Of a stretch of 64,000 nt of DNA, positions 8,262 to 17,515 are shown piece by piece. The notes beneath the pieces are model-generated. The model did not search any database. It was not told the DNA's origin and saw only the letters and a program-made list of their open reading frames with translations. The position numbers and the translations under genes were made by a program. Numbering within the stretch: the first letter of the stretch is position 1; each line of letters opens with the position of its first letter. The DNA comes from Rhodoferax sp. PAMC 29310 (GTDB lineage: Bacteria; Pseudomonadota; Gammaproteobacteria; Burkholderiales; Burkholderiaceae_C), in assembly GCF_017948265.1 (NCBI RefSeq), contig NZ_CP072852.1, forward strand, positions 3,038,001 to 3,102,000. The letters run 5' to 3'.

Positions 8262-8315
8262 GGCTCCCCTCTCCCGCCCGGCGGGGCGGGAGAGGGGTTG
8301 GGGGTGAGAGTGGGG
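8262..8315 (-). repeat. REP-like palindromic element, copy 2 (inverted)
   Basis: The same element as at 8037, in opposite orientation, with about 170 bases between the copies. It has the CCGCCCGGCGGGGCGGG centre and the GGGGTTGGGGGTGAGAG arm. A head-to-head pair resembles a BIME and could form long-range RNA pairing between gcdH and the CoA-transferase gene. Confidence 0.7.
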
Positions 8316-8320
8316 GTTAC

Positions 8321-8358
8321 AGCGCAAGAATTGCTACATAGTTAATAGCTACTCATGC
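8321..8358. repeat. short dispersed repeat remnant
   Basis: AATTGCTACATAGTTAATAGCTACTC resembles the AATAGCTGC core of the dispersed repeat. It lies 31 bases from the end of gcdH. It is short and only partly matches. Confidence 0.3.
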
Positions 8359-8388
8359 TGACCCAACATTCTCCAGAGCAAAAAAACG

Positions 8389-9582
8389 TCAAGAAAAAGC
8401 AGGAATTCCCGTCTGCGCCCGACCCAAAATCAGCGCATGAATATCGTGCGTACCTTCATAGGTATTCACAACTTCCAAGTTCACCAAATGGCGGGCCACA
8501 CCGTACTCGTCAGAGATGCCGTTGCCGCCCATCATGTCGCGCGCCAAACGGGCAATGTCAAGCGACTTCCCGCAGCTGTTGCGCTTCAGAATGGAGGTGA
8601 TTTCAACGGCAGCCGTGCCCTCGTCCTTCATGCGACCCAAGCGCAAACATCCTTGCAAGCCCAGCGCGATCTCGGTCTGCATGTCGGCCAGTTTTTTCTG
8701 AATGAGTTGGTTCGCGGCCAGCGGACGACCGAACTGTTTGCGGTCCATGGTGTACGTGCGAGCACGGAACCAGCAGTCTTCAGCGGCACCCAGTGCGCCC
8801 CAGGCAATGCCGTAGCGCGCGGAGTTGAGGCAAGTGAAGGGGCCTTTGAGGCCTTGCACTTCAGGAAAGGCATTTTCTTCAGGGCAGAACACGCCGTCCA
8901 TCACGATCTCACCAGTGATGCTGGCGCGCAGGCCCACTTTGCCGTGGATGGCGGGGGCGGACAGGCCTTTGGAGCCTTTGTCCAGCACAAAGCCGCGAAT
9001 CGGGCCCACTTGGCCAGACGCACTCACCTCTTTCGCCCAGACCACAAACACATCAGCAATGGGGCTGTTGGAAATCCACATTTTGGAGCCGGTCAGCTTG
9101 TAGCCACCGTCCACTTTGTGGGCGCGGGTGATCATGGAGCCGGGGTCGGAGCCATGGTCAGGCTCGGTCAGGCCGAAGCAGCCAATCCACTCGCCGGTGG
9201 CCAGCTTAGGCAGGTATTTTTGTTTGGTGGCTTCATTGCCGAATTCAAAAATCGGCACCATCACCAACGAGCTTTGTACGCTCATCATGGAGCGGTAACC
9301 GCTGTCCACGCGCTCGACTTCGCGGGCGATCAGGCCGTAGGCGACATAGTTCAGACCCGGGCCGCCATAGGCTTCAGGAATCGTGGGGCCGAGCAGCCCC
9401 AGTTCACCCATCTCACGAAAGATGGACGCATCAGTTTGCTCTTTGCGAAAGGCCTCAATCACACGCGGTTGCAATTTGTCTTGGCAGTACGCGGCGGAGG
9501 CGTCGCGCACCATGCGTTCGTCGTCGCTGAGCTGGCTGTCCAGCAAAAAAGGGTCTTGCCAGTTGAATGCGGCGTGGGCCAT
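8389..9582 (-). CDS. gcdH: glutaryl-CoA dehydrogenase
   Basis: A 397-residue acyl-CoA dehydrogenase that oxidises and decarboxylates glutaryl-CoA to crotonyl-CoA with FAD, passing electrons to ETF. Diagnostic segments are the N-terminal [32 protein letters not shown] (FAD/substrate loop), TGSKMWISN, and the C-terminal [20 protein letters not shown], which carries the catalytic glutamate and the GcdH-type tail. Length is normal. It precedes the CoA-transferase on the same strand, though 446 bases with repeats separate them. It faces davB across a 225-base divergent promoter region, so lysine and glutarate degradation are probably co-regulated. Confidence 0.93.
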   Translation of the reverse strand: MAHAAFNWQDPFLLDSQLSDDERMVRDASAAYCQDKLQPRVIEAFRKEQTDASIFREMGELGLLGPTIPEAYGGPGLNYVAYGLIAREVERVDSGYRSMMSVQSSLVMVPIFEFGNEATKQKYLPKLATGEWIGCFGLTEPDHGSDPGSMITRAHKVDGGYKLTGSKMWISNSPIADVFVVWAKEVSASGQVGPIRGFVLDKGSKGLSAPAIHGKVGLRASITGEIVMDGVFCPEENAFPEVQGLKGPFTCLNSARYGIAWGALGAAEDCWFRARTYTMDRKQFGRPLAANQLIQKKLADMQTEIALGLQGCLRLGRMKDEGTAAVEITSILKRNSCGKSLDIARLARDMMGGNGISDEYGVARHLVNLEVVNTYEGTHDIHALILGRAQTGIPAFS

Positions 9583-9807
9583 GTGAAATCTCCATGAATC
9601 TAGGTGTTAGAAGGGGGCGTGTTGTTTTGTATGGTACCGGTGCAAGGCGCGATTCACAATCAATCATTTCTCATCCAGATATGCTGCATTCGCATAGCTT
9701 GTGTCTTCTTGAGCGGTATAGTGACCTCGTCAGCCCACCCCATCAACGGCCAAACCAAGTGACTCACCCTGCCGTCTTGGTCACCAGCTATGAGAGCCAT
9801 GCGTTCT

Positions 9808-11478
9808 ATGACGACCTCTGCCCCCTCTCAAAAGCCCATCACCCACTTTGGGCCTGATTTCCCGTTTCCCTTTGACGACTGGATCAGTCACCCGGCCGGT
9901 TTGGGCACACTGCCCTCGCAACGCTTGGGAGAAGAGGTCGCGATTGTGGGCGCCGGCATGGCGGGCATGGTGGCGGCTTATGAACTGATGAAACTCGGCC
10001 TCAAGCCGGTGATCTATGAGGCCTCCAAAATGGGTGGGCGTCTGCGATCACAGTGCTTTGAAGGCACGCCCAATGTGGTGGCCGAACTGGGTGGCATGCG
10101 GTTTCCCGTGTCGTCCACGGCCTTCTACCACTACGTAGAGACACTGGGTCTGCAAACCCAGGCTTTTCCGAACCCGCTGACACCGGCCTCTGGCAGCACT
10201 GTGATTGATCTGGAGGGCCAGACCTACTACGCCGAGTCGCTGGCAGATCTGCCCCCGCTGTTTCGTGAGGTGGCCGACGCGTGGGCAGAAGCGCTGGAGA
10301 CCGATGCGCGATTCTCGGATGTTCAAACCGCGATTCGCGGGCGTGACGTGGCGGCCCTGAAGAAGCTGTGGAACACCCTGATTCCGCTCTGGGATGACCG
10401 CACCTTTTATGACTTTATTGCAAGTTCAAAGGCGTTTGCACGACTGTCTTTTCACCACCGCGAGGTATTTGGGCAAGTGGGGTTTGGCACCGGCGGCTGG
10501 GACTCCGACTTTCCCAACTCCATGCTGGAGATCTTGCGCGTGGTCATGACCAATTGCGATGAGAATCAGCGCCTGATCGTGGGTGGCGCCGACCAGGTGC
10601 CGCATGGCCTGTGGCGCCATGCGCCTGATCAACTGGCCCATTGGCCGAGGGGAACCACCTTGTCCTCTTTGCACGGCGGTGCTACTCGAGCAGGGGTTTC
10701 GCGCATTGCCCGTGCCGCTGACGGCCGCCTGGAAGTCACTGACTGCTGGGGTGCCAAACGGACTTATGCCGCGGTATTAACCACTTGCCAAAGCTGGCTG
10801 CTGACGACTCAGATTGAATGCGAAGAATCCCTGTTCTCGCAGAAGGTCTGGATGGCGCTGGACCGCACCCGCTATATGCAATCGTCCAAGACCTTTGTCA
10901 TGGTGGACCGCCCGTTCTGGAAAGACAAAGACCCCGAGACCGGGCTCGACGTGATGAGCATGACGCTGACCGACCGGCTCACTCGGGGCACTTATCTGTT
11001 TGACAACGGGCCGGATCAACCGGCAGTGATATGCCTGTCCTACGCCTGGATGGGCGACGCGCTGAAAATGTTGCCGCAAAGCGTGGAAAAGCGCGTCAAG
11101 CTGGCGCTGGACGCGCTCAAAAAGATCTACCCCAAGGTGGACATTGCCAGCCACATCATTGGCGATCCGATTTGCGTGTCGTGGGAGGCCGACCCCCACT
11201 TTTTGGGAGCCTTCAAGGGCGCCCTTCCGGGGCACTACCGCTACAACCAACGTATGTTTGCGCATTTCATGCAGGACTTGTTCCCCAAGCAACAGCGCGG
11301 TATTTTCATTGCGGGCGATGATGTTTCCTGGACACCCGCCTGGGTCGAAGGGGCGGTGCAAACTTCGCTCAACGCGGTGTGGGGCATCTCGCACCATTTG
11401 GGAGGGCAAACGCATGCGAACAACCCCGGCCCGGGCGACCTGTTTGGCACCCTGGGTCCCATTGAGTTGCCAGAATGA
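9808..11478 (+). CDS. davB: lysine 2-monooxygenase (FAD amine oxidase family)
   Basis: A flavoprotein of about 556 residues that converts L-lysine and O2 to 5-aminovaleramide, CO2 and water. The chain closely follows what I recall of Pseudomonas putida DavB: HFGPDFPFPFDDW near the start, FAD-binding EEVAIVGAGMAGMVAAYEL near residue 45, GGRLRSQ, AELGGMRFPVSSTAFYHYV, FGTGGWDSDFPNSMLEI and the C-terminal FIAGDDVSWTPAWVEGAVQT. ATGs at 9790 and 9799 are alternative starts. The stop overlaps the davA start as ATGA, so the two are translationally coupled. Confidence 0.93.
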   Translation: MTTSAPSQKPITHFGPDFPFPFDDWISHPAGLGTLPSQRLGEEVAIVGAGMAGMVAAYELMKLGLKPVIYEASKMGGRLRSQCFEGTPNVVAELGGMRFPVSSTAFYHYVETLGLQTQAFPNPLTPASGSTVIDLEGQTYYAESLADLPPLFREVADAWAEALETDARFSDVQTAIRGRDVAALKKLWNTLIPLWDDRTFYDFIASSKAFARLSFHHREVFGQVGFGTGGWDSDFPNSMLEILRVVMTNCDENQRLIVGGADQVPHGLWRHAPDQLAHWPRGTTLSSLHGGATRAGVSRIARAADGRLEVTDCWGAKRTYAAVLTTCQSWLLTTQIECEESLFSQKVWMALDRTRYMQSSKTFVMVDRPFWKDKDPETGLDVMSMTLTDRLTRGTYLFDNGPDQPAVICLSYAWMGDALKMLPQSVEKRVKLALDALKKIYPKVDIASHIIGDPICVSWEADPHFLGAFKGALPGHYRYNQRMFAHFMQDLFPKQQRGIFIAGDDVSWTPAWVEGAVQTSLNAVWGISHHLGGQTHANNPGPGDLFGTLGPIELPE

Positions 11479-12263
11479 AAAACCCGCTGACGCTGGCCCT
11501 GTACCAATGCACGCCAGCCCCGCTGGACGTGCCCGCCAATTTGCGGCGCCTGGAGACAGCGGCCGAGCAGGCGGCGCAGGGCGGCGCCGATGTGCTGGTG
11601 TGCCCCGAGATGTTCTTGACTGGCTACAACATCAGTTTCGACGCAGTGCGACAACTGGCACAAGCCGCGAACGGCGACTATGCGCAGGCGGTTGCCGACA
11701 TCGCCCGGCGCCACGCCATCGCCCTGCTCTATGGCTACCCTGAACTGGGCGACGGGGGCGCGGTTTTCAACGCCGCCCAGTGGATCAGCGCCGCTGGCGA
11801 GCGCTGCCTCAACTACCGAAAGACGCATCTCTACGGCGCGCTGGACAAGACGCAGTTTTCGCCCGGCAGACCTACCCCAGGTTGGGTAGACCTCAAGGGC
11901 TGGCGGGTGGGTGTTCTGATTTGTTATGACGTTGAGTTTCCTGAAAACACGCGTCGCCTGGCCCTGGAAGGTGCTGAACTGATTGCCGTGCCTACTGCGA
12001 ATATGCCGGAATTTGACTTCGTTTCCAAAGCCCTAGTCCCCGTGCGCGCCTATGAAAACCAAGTCTATGTAGCCTACGCGAACTACGTGGGTTCTGAGGG
12101 CGCGGTGATCTATGGCGGACTGAGCACGGTGGCCGCGCCTGATGGGGCCCTGCTGGCCCAAGCCGGACACGAAGAAACGCTGGTCTTTGCCACCCTGCTG
12201 GCGCCCCGGCTGGCAGCCGCCCGGCTTCATTGCTCCCATTTGACCGACGTCAAAGCGCCTTGA
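11475..12263 (+). CDS. davA: 5-aminovaleramide amidase (nitrilase superfamily)
   Basis: A 262-residue carbon-nitrogen hydrolase with the full catalytic triad: E45 in VCPEMFLTGYN, K116 in NYRKTHLYG and C150 in GVLICYDVEFPE. It hydrolyses the amide made by DavB to 5-aminovalerate and ammonia. Placement directly after davB with a 4-base ATGA overlap, together with the DavA-typical length, gives the specific call. The next steps (5-aminovalerate aminotransferase and glutarate semialdehyde dehydrogenase) are not encoded here and must lie elsewhere. Confidence 0.9.
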   Translation: MKNPLTLALYQCTPAPLDVPANLRRLETAAEQAAQGGADVLVCPEMFLTGYNISFDAVRQLAQAANGDYAQAVADIARRHAIALLYGYPELGDGGAVFNAAQWISAAGERCLNYRKTHLYGALDKTQFSPGRPTPGWVDLKGWRVGVLICYDVEFPENTRRLALEGAELIAVPTANMPEFDFVSKALVPVRAYENQVYVAYANYVGSEGAVIYGGLSTVAAPDGALLAQAGHEETLVFATLLAPRLAAARLHCSHLTDVKAP

Positions 12264-12266
12264 CCC

Positions 12267-13166
12267 ATGCGCCGAAAAATACCGTCCACCCACACCCTGC
12301 TGTGCTTTGAAGCATCAGCCCGACACGAAAGCTACACCCGTGCCGCGCAAGAACTGGTGCTGACCCAGAGCGCGGTGTCACGCCAGATCACGGCCCTTGA
12401 GGAGTTCTTGGGTGTCACCTTGTTTCGGCGTACCCGCCACGGCGTGGCGCTCACCGAACGCGGTGCGGAATATGCCAGCCAGGTGGCGCTGCGACTTCAA
12501 AGCCTGGAGCAAGACACGCTGGACATCATGTCGCCCCAGAGCCGCAGTGGCACCGTGCATCTGGCCGCTGTGCCTACGTTTGCAACCCGCTGGCTGATTC
12601 CCCGCCTGCCGCTGCTTACTGCCCAGCACCCAGAGGTCACCGTGCACCTGGAAACACGCACACGCCCGTTCATGTTCTCCGACACCTCGTTTGATGTGGC
12701 GCTCTATGCCGGCACGGTAGAGCAGGTGGCTAATTGGGCGGGCACTCGATCGCTGCGCTTGATGGATGAAGACGTGGTGCCCGTGTGCAGCCCGCAGTGG
12801 CTGGCGGGCCCAAAGGGCATGACCGCACAGGCCCTGTCCCAGCTGCCGCTGCTTCAACAAACCACTCGCCCCAACGCCTGGCGAAGGTGGTTTGACAGCA
12901 TGGGGGTGAGCGCTCCCCTGGCGCTCGCTGGCCCGCGTTTTGAGCTGTTTTCCATGACGGCTGCGGCTGCCGCGTGTGGCTTGGGTGTGGCGTTGGTGCC
13001 TCGTCTGCTAATTGAGGCGGAACTGCGGCGTGGTGAATTGGTGCTCGCTTGCCCACTGGCGCCGGCCAGCGAACGGGCCTACTACCTGGTTACGCCGGAT
13101 CGCGGTGGTGAACGCCCAGCGGTGACCTATTTCAGGAACTGGATGCTGCAGCAGGTGAATCAATAA
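12267..13166 (+). CDS. LysR-family regulator, GcvA-like, probable regulator of the dav genes
   Basis: A 299-residue LysR regulator. The winged helix-turn-helix spans residues 1-65 (HTLLCFEASARHESYTRAAQ, then LTQSAVSRQITALEEFLGV and LFRRTRHGVALTERG) and a periplasmic-binding-like effector domain follows. It starts 3 bases after davA, so it is part of the same transcript and probably controls davBA and perhaps divergent gcdH. The ligand might be lysine, aminovalerate or glutarate, but nothing in the sequence decides. Its 3' end overlaps the convergent glycerate kinase gene by 35 bases. Confidence 0.88.
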   Translation: MRRKIPSTHTLLCFEASARHESYTRAAQELVLTQSAVSRQITALEEFLGVTLFRRTRHGVALTERGAEYASQVALRLQSLEQDTLDIMSPQSRSGTVHLAAVPTFATRWLIPRLPLLTAQHPEVTVHLETRTRPFMFSDTSFDVALYAGTVEQVANWAGTRSLRLMDEDVVPVCSPQWLAGPKGMTAQALSQLPLLQQTTRPNAWRRWFDSMGVSAPLALAGPRFELFSMTAAAAACGLGVALVPRLLIEAELRRGELVLACPLAPASERAYYLVTPDRGGERPAVTYFRNWMLQQVNQ

Positions 13167-14427
13167 AAACAGCGCGGAAATCGTTCACATTGGTCAATGT
13201 CGGCCCCGTCACCACGGCATCACCCAGTGCGCCGAAAAAGGTATGGGCGTCGTTGTTGTCCAGGTGCTTGCGCGGGTTCAATCCCAGCTGCCAAGCGCGC
13301 GCCAAGGTGTCTGGCGTGCTGATGGCCCCGGCAATTTCCTGCGCGCCGTCCACCCCGTCTGTATCGCCCGCCAACGCATAGACACGGGGTGTTTCGCCCA
13401 AGGCAATCGCCATGGAAAGCAAAAATTCCACATTTCGCCCGCCCACACCCTTGCCTCGCAGGGTCACGGTGGTTTCACCGCCTGACAGCAGCACACAAGG
13501 GGTCGCAAAAGGCTGACCCCGTTGGACCACCTGGCGCGCCATGCCCGCCATGACGGTGCCTACATCGCGCGCCTCGCCTTCCAAGCTGTCGCCCAGAATG
13601 TAGGGTGTTACGCCCGCCGCACGCGCCACCTCGGCAGCGGCTTCCAGCGCCAGCTGGGGTGCGGTAATCATGCGCACCGTGCTACCCAGCAAGCGGGGAT
13701 CGCCGGGCTTGATGCTTTCGCCCGCATCACTGTTCAGCAAGCGAAGAACAGAATCCGGCACCTGAATTTGGTAGCGTTGCAAGATGTCCAAGGCCTGTGC
13801 GCAGGTGCTGGGGTCCGCCACCGTGGGGCCAGACGCAATGTCCATGGGCAAGTCGCCCGGCACGTCGGATATCAACAACGTGCACAACTGCGCCGGGTGG
13901 CACAGCGCGCCCAAGCGTCCCCCTTTGAGGCTGGATAAATGACGGCGCACGCAGTTCATCTCGGAAATGCTGGCGCCGCTGGCCAACAGAGCGGTGTTAA
14001 CCGCCTGCTTGTCTTGCAGGGTGAGCCCTTCGCCGGGCGCCACCAGCAAAGAGGAGCCGCCCCCGGAAATCAAAGCGACCACGAGGTCATTGGACGTCAA
14101 GTTGCTGACCAGCGCGCGAATTCGCTGAGCGGCTTCCAGTCCGGCCGCGTCGGGCACCGGATGGGCGGCCTGCACAATTTCAATCTGCTGGCAGGGCACG
14201 TCATAGCCATACCGGGTCACGACCAGCCCCGTCAAGGGACCGGACCAATTCGCCTCCAGCGCCCGAGCCATTTCAGCCGAGGCTTTGCCAGCGCCAATGA
14301 CGATGGTGCGCCCTTTGGGGGGCTCGGGCAGGTGAGCCGCCAAGCAGCGCGAAGGTTGTGCCGCGGCCACGGCCGCGTCAAACATCTGGCGCAGCAGCGC
14401 GCGCGGTTCAGGCCCGGCCGTAGTCAT
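13132..14427 (-). CDS. glycerate 2-kinase / MOFRL family (TtuD/GckA type)
   Basis: A protein of about 431 residues of the DUF4147-MOFRL family, which phosphorylates glycerate to 2-phosphoglycerate; older annotations say hydroxypyruvate reductase. Features are VIGAGKASAEMARALE near the N-terminus, LISGGGSSLLVAPGEGLTLQDK, MNCVRRHLSSLKGGRL, ISDVPGDLPMDIASGPTVADPS, and the C-terminal MOFRL-type VLLSGGETTVTLRGKGVGGRN plus AGDTDGVDG. I prefer the ATG at 14427 because residues upstream to 14484 do not look like the family; it then overlaps the cupin gene by 20 bases. The link with the nearby class V aminotransferase could be glyoxylate/serine metabolism. Confidence 0.88.
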   Translation of the reverse strand: MTTAGPEPRALLRQMFDAAVAAAQPSRCLAAHLPEPPKGRTIVIGAGKASAEMARALEANWSGPLTGLVVTRYGYDVPCQQIEIVQAAHPVPDAAGLEAAQRIRALVSNLTSNDLVVALISGGGSSLLVAPGEGLTLQDKQAVNTALLASGASISEMNCVRRHLSSLKGGRLGALCHPAQLCTLLISDVPGDLPMDIASGPTVADPSTCAQALDILQRYQIQVPDSVLRLLNSDAGESIKPGDPRLLGSTVRMITAPQLALEAAAEVARAAGVTPYILGDSLEGEARDVGTVMAGMARQVVQRGQPFATPCVLLSGGETTVTLRGKGVGGRNVEFLLSMAIALGETPRVYALAGDTDGVDGAQEIAGAISTPDTLARAWQLGLNPRKHLDNNDAHTFFGALGDAVVTGPTLTNVNDFRAVFIDSPAAASSS

Positions 14428-14788
14428 CGCTGAGTCGAACAATGTCGTCTTCGCCCAGGTAGCTGCCAAATTGCACTTCGACAATTTCTACCGGCTCGGT
14501 GGTGCGGTTGGTCAGGCGGTGCACAGCACCCAGGGGAATGTCCACATGCTCACCCGGACCGAGGTTGAGCACTGTGTCACCCACGGTGACCTCGGCCTGA
14601 CCCAGCACCACCACCCAGTGCTCCGCACGCTGGTGGTGTTTTTGCAGGCTCAGGCGCTGGCCCGGAGCCACGCCAATGCGCTTGATCTTGTTGCCGGGAG
14701 CTTCAGAGACGGTTTCGTACCAGCCCCAGGGACGCAGGGTGCGTTCGATGGTTTCGGTCCGGGTTTGAGTTTCGGTTTCTGTGGTCAT
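14408..14788 (-). CDS. cupin, mannose-6-phosphate isomerase type II-like
   Basis: A 126-residue single cupin matching the C-terminal phosphomannose isomerase domain of bifunctional ManC/AlgA enzymes: RPWGWYETVSEA, KRIGVAPGQRLSLQKHHQRAEHWVVV (metal-binding HH...H), then GEHVDIPLGAVHRL (the second metal segment). It stands as a free-standing cupin without the guanylyltransferase half. Metal-dependent isomerisation of mannose-6-phosphate or a related sugar is the family activity; the true substrate is open. It leads into the glycerate kinase gene with overlap. Confidence 0.8.
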   Translation of the reverse strand: MTTETETQTRTETIERTLRPWGWYETVSEAPGNKIKRIGVAPGQRLSLQKHHQRAEHWVVVLGQAEVTVGDTVLNLGPGEHVDIPLGAVHRLTNRTTEPVEIVEVQFGSYLGEDDIVRLSDDYGRA

Positions 14789-15013
14789 GGTGTGAGCTAG
14801 GTTTCATGCGCCCGTTGGTGGCCGCAACGCAGACGTGAAGGCCTTGGGCGCCAGAGGCGGCCAACCCGTCAAAAGAGGCGTTTTCATCATTATGAGTCCA
14901 TGTATTGTTCCTTGGCCGTAACTGCCCATGGTTCGGGGCAGGCGTAGCAGGGTTCATGCTAAGCTGATTCACGAGTCAGATTGAACCTCTTACAAGCCAT
15001 CAGGAGCACCGCT

Positions 15014-16147
15014 ATGCCAGGACTATTGCCTAACATTGACCCGGACGGGTTGCTTGAATTCTCAGTGGTCTACACCGACCGCGCCTTGAATCACATGTCG
15101 CAGCGCTTTCAAGGCGTGATGAAAGACATCTCCAGCATATTGAAAGAGGTCTACCACGCGCAGTCTGCGGTGTTGGTGCCCGGCAGCGGCACCTTTGGCA
15201 TGGAAGCGGTGGCCCGCCAGTTTGCCGGCAATAAAAAGACCCTGATCATTCGCAACGGCTGGTTCAGCTACCGCTGGTCGCAAATTCTGGACATGGGCCA
15301 GATCGCCAGCGAGTCCAATGTCCTCAAAGCCCGTCCTTTGAGCAACGACCCACAGTCACCTTGGGCGCCCTGCCCTATTGAGGAAGTCATTGCCGCCATT
15401 CGCGGCAAAAAGCCTGACGTGGTGTTTGCCCCGCATGTGGAAACCGCCGCCGGCATGATCCTGCCTGACGACTATCTGCGCGCCGTCGCGGACGCTGTGC
15501 ATGAAGAAGGCGGGTTGTTCGTGCTGGACTGCATCGCCTCTGGCGCCATGTGGGTGGACATGCAGGCCACGGGCGTGGACGTGCTGGTCAGCGCGCCGCA
15601 AAAGGGCTGGAGCAGCTCACCCTGCTGCGCCATGGTGATGTTGAGCGAGCGCGCCCGCACGGCCATTGACGGCACCAGCAGCAGCAGCTTTGCCTGCGAC
15701 CTGAAGAAATGGCTGCAAATCATGGAGGCCTACGAGGCAGGTGGCCACGCCTACCACGCCACCATGCCGACCGACGCCCTCACCCGCTTGCGGGAGGTGA
15801 TGCTGGAGACAAAGGCTTACGGGTTTGAGAAGGTGCGCAATGAACAACTGGCGCTAGGCACCCAGGTGCGCGCCCTGTTCAAGCGCCACGGCATTGCCAG
15901 TGTGGCGGCTGAGGGCTTTCAAGCCCCCGGCGTGGTGGTGAGCTACACCACCGATGCAGGTGTGCAAAACAGCAAAAAGTTTCTGGCCCTGGGCCTGCAA
16001 ACCGCCGCCGGCGTGCCCCTCCAGTGCGACGAGCCCGCTGGCTTCATGACTTTCCGGGTGGGGCTTTTTGGCCTGGAAAAGCTCCACAACATAGAACGCA
16101 GTGTGGCGCAACTGGAAGCGGCGCTGGATCAGATTGCCATGAGTTGA
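15014..16147 (+). CDS. class V PLP-dependent aminotransferase (alanine/serine-glyoxylate type)
   Basis: A 377-residue fold-type I aminotransferase. AGGAG lies 8 bases before the ATG at 15014, which decides the start over an upstream TTG at 14981. Marks are VPGSGTFGMEAVARQF (cofactor phosphate side), FVLDCIASGAMWVDMQATGVDVLVSAPQKGW, whose lysine in PQKGW is the probable Schiff-base residue, and a C-terminal FRVGLFG. Relatives are alanine-glyoxylate, serine-glyoxylate and 2-aminoethylphosphonate aminotransferases. No phosphonate genes are adjacent, so a glyoxylate role together with the glycerate kinase is the better guess. It is divergent from the cupin gene across 225 bases. Confidence 0.82.
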   Translation: MPGLLPNIDPDGLLEFSVVYTDRALNHMSQRFQGVMKDISSILKEVYHAQSAVLVPGSGTFGMEAVARQFAGNKKTLIIRNGWFSYRWSQILDMGQIASESNVLKARPLSNDPQSPWAPCPIEEVIAAIRGKKPDVVFAPHVETAAGMILPDDYLRAVADAVHEEGGLFVLDCIASGAMWVDMQATGVDVLVSAPQKGWSSSPCCAMVMLSERARTAIDGTSSSSFACDLKKWLQIMEAYEAGGHAYHATMPTDALTRLREVMLETKAYGFEKVRNEQLALGTQVRALFKRHGIASVAAEGFQAPGVVVSYTTDAGVQNSKKFLALGLQTAAGVPLQCDEPAGFMTFRVGLFGLEKLHNIERSVAQLEAALDQIAMS

Positions 16148-16200
16148 CCTGTACTAGAGGTTGAGACCAGGTGCCCCAGTCCACACCGGGCCACCTAGAT

Positions 16201-16272
16201 TTACTATTAATTCAATAGCTGCTTGCGCATACTAGACAAGGGCCAGAGGCACTTTTTACTACAAATAGTGCC
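16201..16272. repeat. dispersed repeat with hairpin arm
   Basis: The element reads TTCAATAGCTGCTTGCGC, continues through AAGGGCCAG, and ends in an inverted pair GGCACT/AGTGCC around a 15-base AT-rich loop. It is a second clear copy of the dispersed family (compare 27770 in inverse orientation). A smaller hairpin, GCCACC/GGTGGC at 16289-16305, follows between the convergent aminotransferase and phosphoesterase genes and may help to end transcription. Confidence 0.6.
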
Positions 16273-16320
16273 CCAAGTGTCGCTGGCTGCCACCTGATCG
16301 GTGGCTGGCCCCAATCGCGT

Positions 16321-17355
16321 TCAGGGCTGTTTCACGATCACCGGCTGCACCTGAAACACATTGTCTGACTTCGGGTCCACCGTGACTTTTACCCAATGCA
16401 AGGACGGGCTGCCAAAGGTCTCCACCCGGGTGAAGTTGGCGAGCATCTTGCCGGGCGCGTGCAATGGCTTGTCCATCTTGAAGAAGTGGGTGTCACCGTG
16501 GACGAACAGCACCTGGCCTTTGAATTGCTCGGTCTCTTTGGCCAACTCATCCATGAAGTTGCGGTAGCCGGTGAAGCCCGCCTCTGCACTTTCGTTCAGC
16601 TCTTCGGTTTCCGGCAGGTCAAAACCCGGATCAGCCTGCACCACAAGGACCAGGCCGGCGGCATTATTTGCCTTGGCCTGGGCGAAAGAAGCCTTCAGCC
16701 ATTCCACATTGGCCGTGTCGCGCGCCAGGTATTCGGCGTTGCCGGCATCACACTGCTTTGCATCGCGAGCGCTCTTCTTCGTGCACTCCTTGGCATTGAG
16801 CACCAAATTGTTATTGCTGCCCGGCATGTTGATGCCGACAAAGGTCACCGCGCCGTGGGTGAAGCGGGTGTTCTCCACATAGGCCTCGCCCAGCTTGCCC
16901 TGATGCGTGAGCGCCATCGTGCTTTGTCCCAGGCTGTTCAGCGTAGGGAACATGACGTTGCGCAAGTGTGTCAGGCGCTCCAGCGCGTCAAAACCGCCGT
17001 TGTTCACCCGGTGACAGTCCGTCCACTCGTTGTCGCCCGGCACATAGACCACAGGCTTCACCAGGCTGTTGAACATCTTCAAGGCATCGGTGTAGATGTC
17101 GTTGGTGCATTTGGAGCTGCCGTCCTTGATGTCACCGTCATAAATCGAAAACGCAATGTCCGCGCGGTTGATGCTGTTCAGCACCGCAGGCAACTTGGGG
17201 TCATCGCCCGCCGTTTTGTAAGGCATATCGCCCCAGAGGCCGAACGAATAGACCTGGCTGGCCGATGCGCCAGGCATGGAACCGTTGGGGCCGGTAGAGG
17301 CACAGGAAATCAGGCTCAGGGCGACCAATGAGGCTGCCACACTTTTGACAAACAT
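16321..17355 (-). CDS. calcineurin-like metallophosphoesterase lipoprotein
   Basis: A 344-residue protein starting at the ATG at 17355, preceded by AAAGG. The signal peptide MFVKSVAASLVALSLISC ends in a lipobox cysteine (LISC), so it is probably a lipoprotein. Metallophosphoesterase motifs are SFGLWGDMPY (first aspartate), IYDGDIKDG, VPGDNEW (GDNE/GNHD-type) and FVHGDTHFF (metal-binding HGDTH). A dinuclear-metal phosphoesterase acting in the periplasm on a phosphate ester is the family role; the substrate is unknown. An older longer frame from 17433 has no ribosome binding site. Confidence 0.85.
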   Translation of the reverse strand: MFVKSVAASLVALSLISCASTGPNGSMPGASASQVYSFGLWGDMPYKTAGDDPKLPAVLNSINRADIAFSIYDGDIKDGSSKCTNDIYTDALKMFNSLVKPVVYVPGDNEWTDCHRVNNGGFDALERLTHLRNVMFPTLNSLGQSTMALTHQGKLGEAYVENTRFTHGAVTFVGINMPGSNNNLVLNAKECTKKSARDAKQCDAGNAEYLARDTANVEWLKASFAQAKANNAAGLVLVVQADPGFDLPETEELNESAEAGFTGYRNFMDELAKETEQFKGQVLFVHGDTHFFKMDKPLHAPGKMLANFTRVETFGSPSLHWVKVTVDPKSDNVFQVQPVIVKQP

Positions 17356-17515
17356 AAACACCTTTGATGCGTTGGAGAAAACTACAGCACTGTAGGCGCG
17401 ACTTGTGACGATGGCGTGACAGTTGGGTGGCAATGAAGGCAGGCTTATCCCGACCCCATGCCAGGCGCGGAATGCGCGCGATGTTGTAACGCTGCAGGGG
17501 CGAGGGCCGGAAGCA

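Noticed and set aside
8037..8315. CRISPR array
   Set aside because: Only two copies, in inverted orientation and with internal palindromes; this is a REP-like pair.
8437..9597. 386-residue plus-strand frame opposite gcdH
   Set aside because: Shadow of glutaryl-CoA dehydrogenase, whose full motif set is on the minus strand.
16396..17331. 311-residue plus-strand frame opposite the phosphoesterase
   Set aside because: The minus strand has signal peptide, lipobox and metallophosphoesterase motifs; the plus frame has none.
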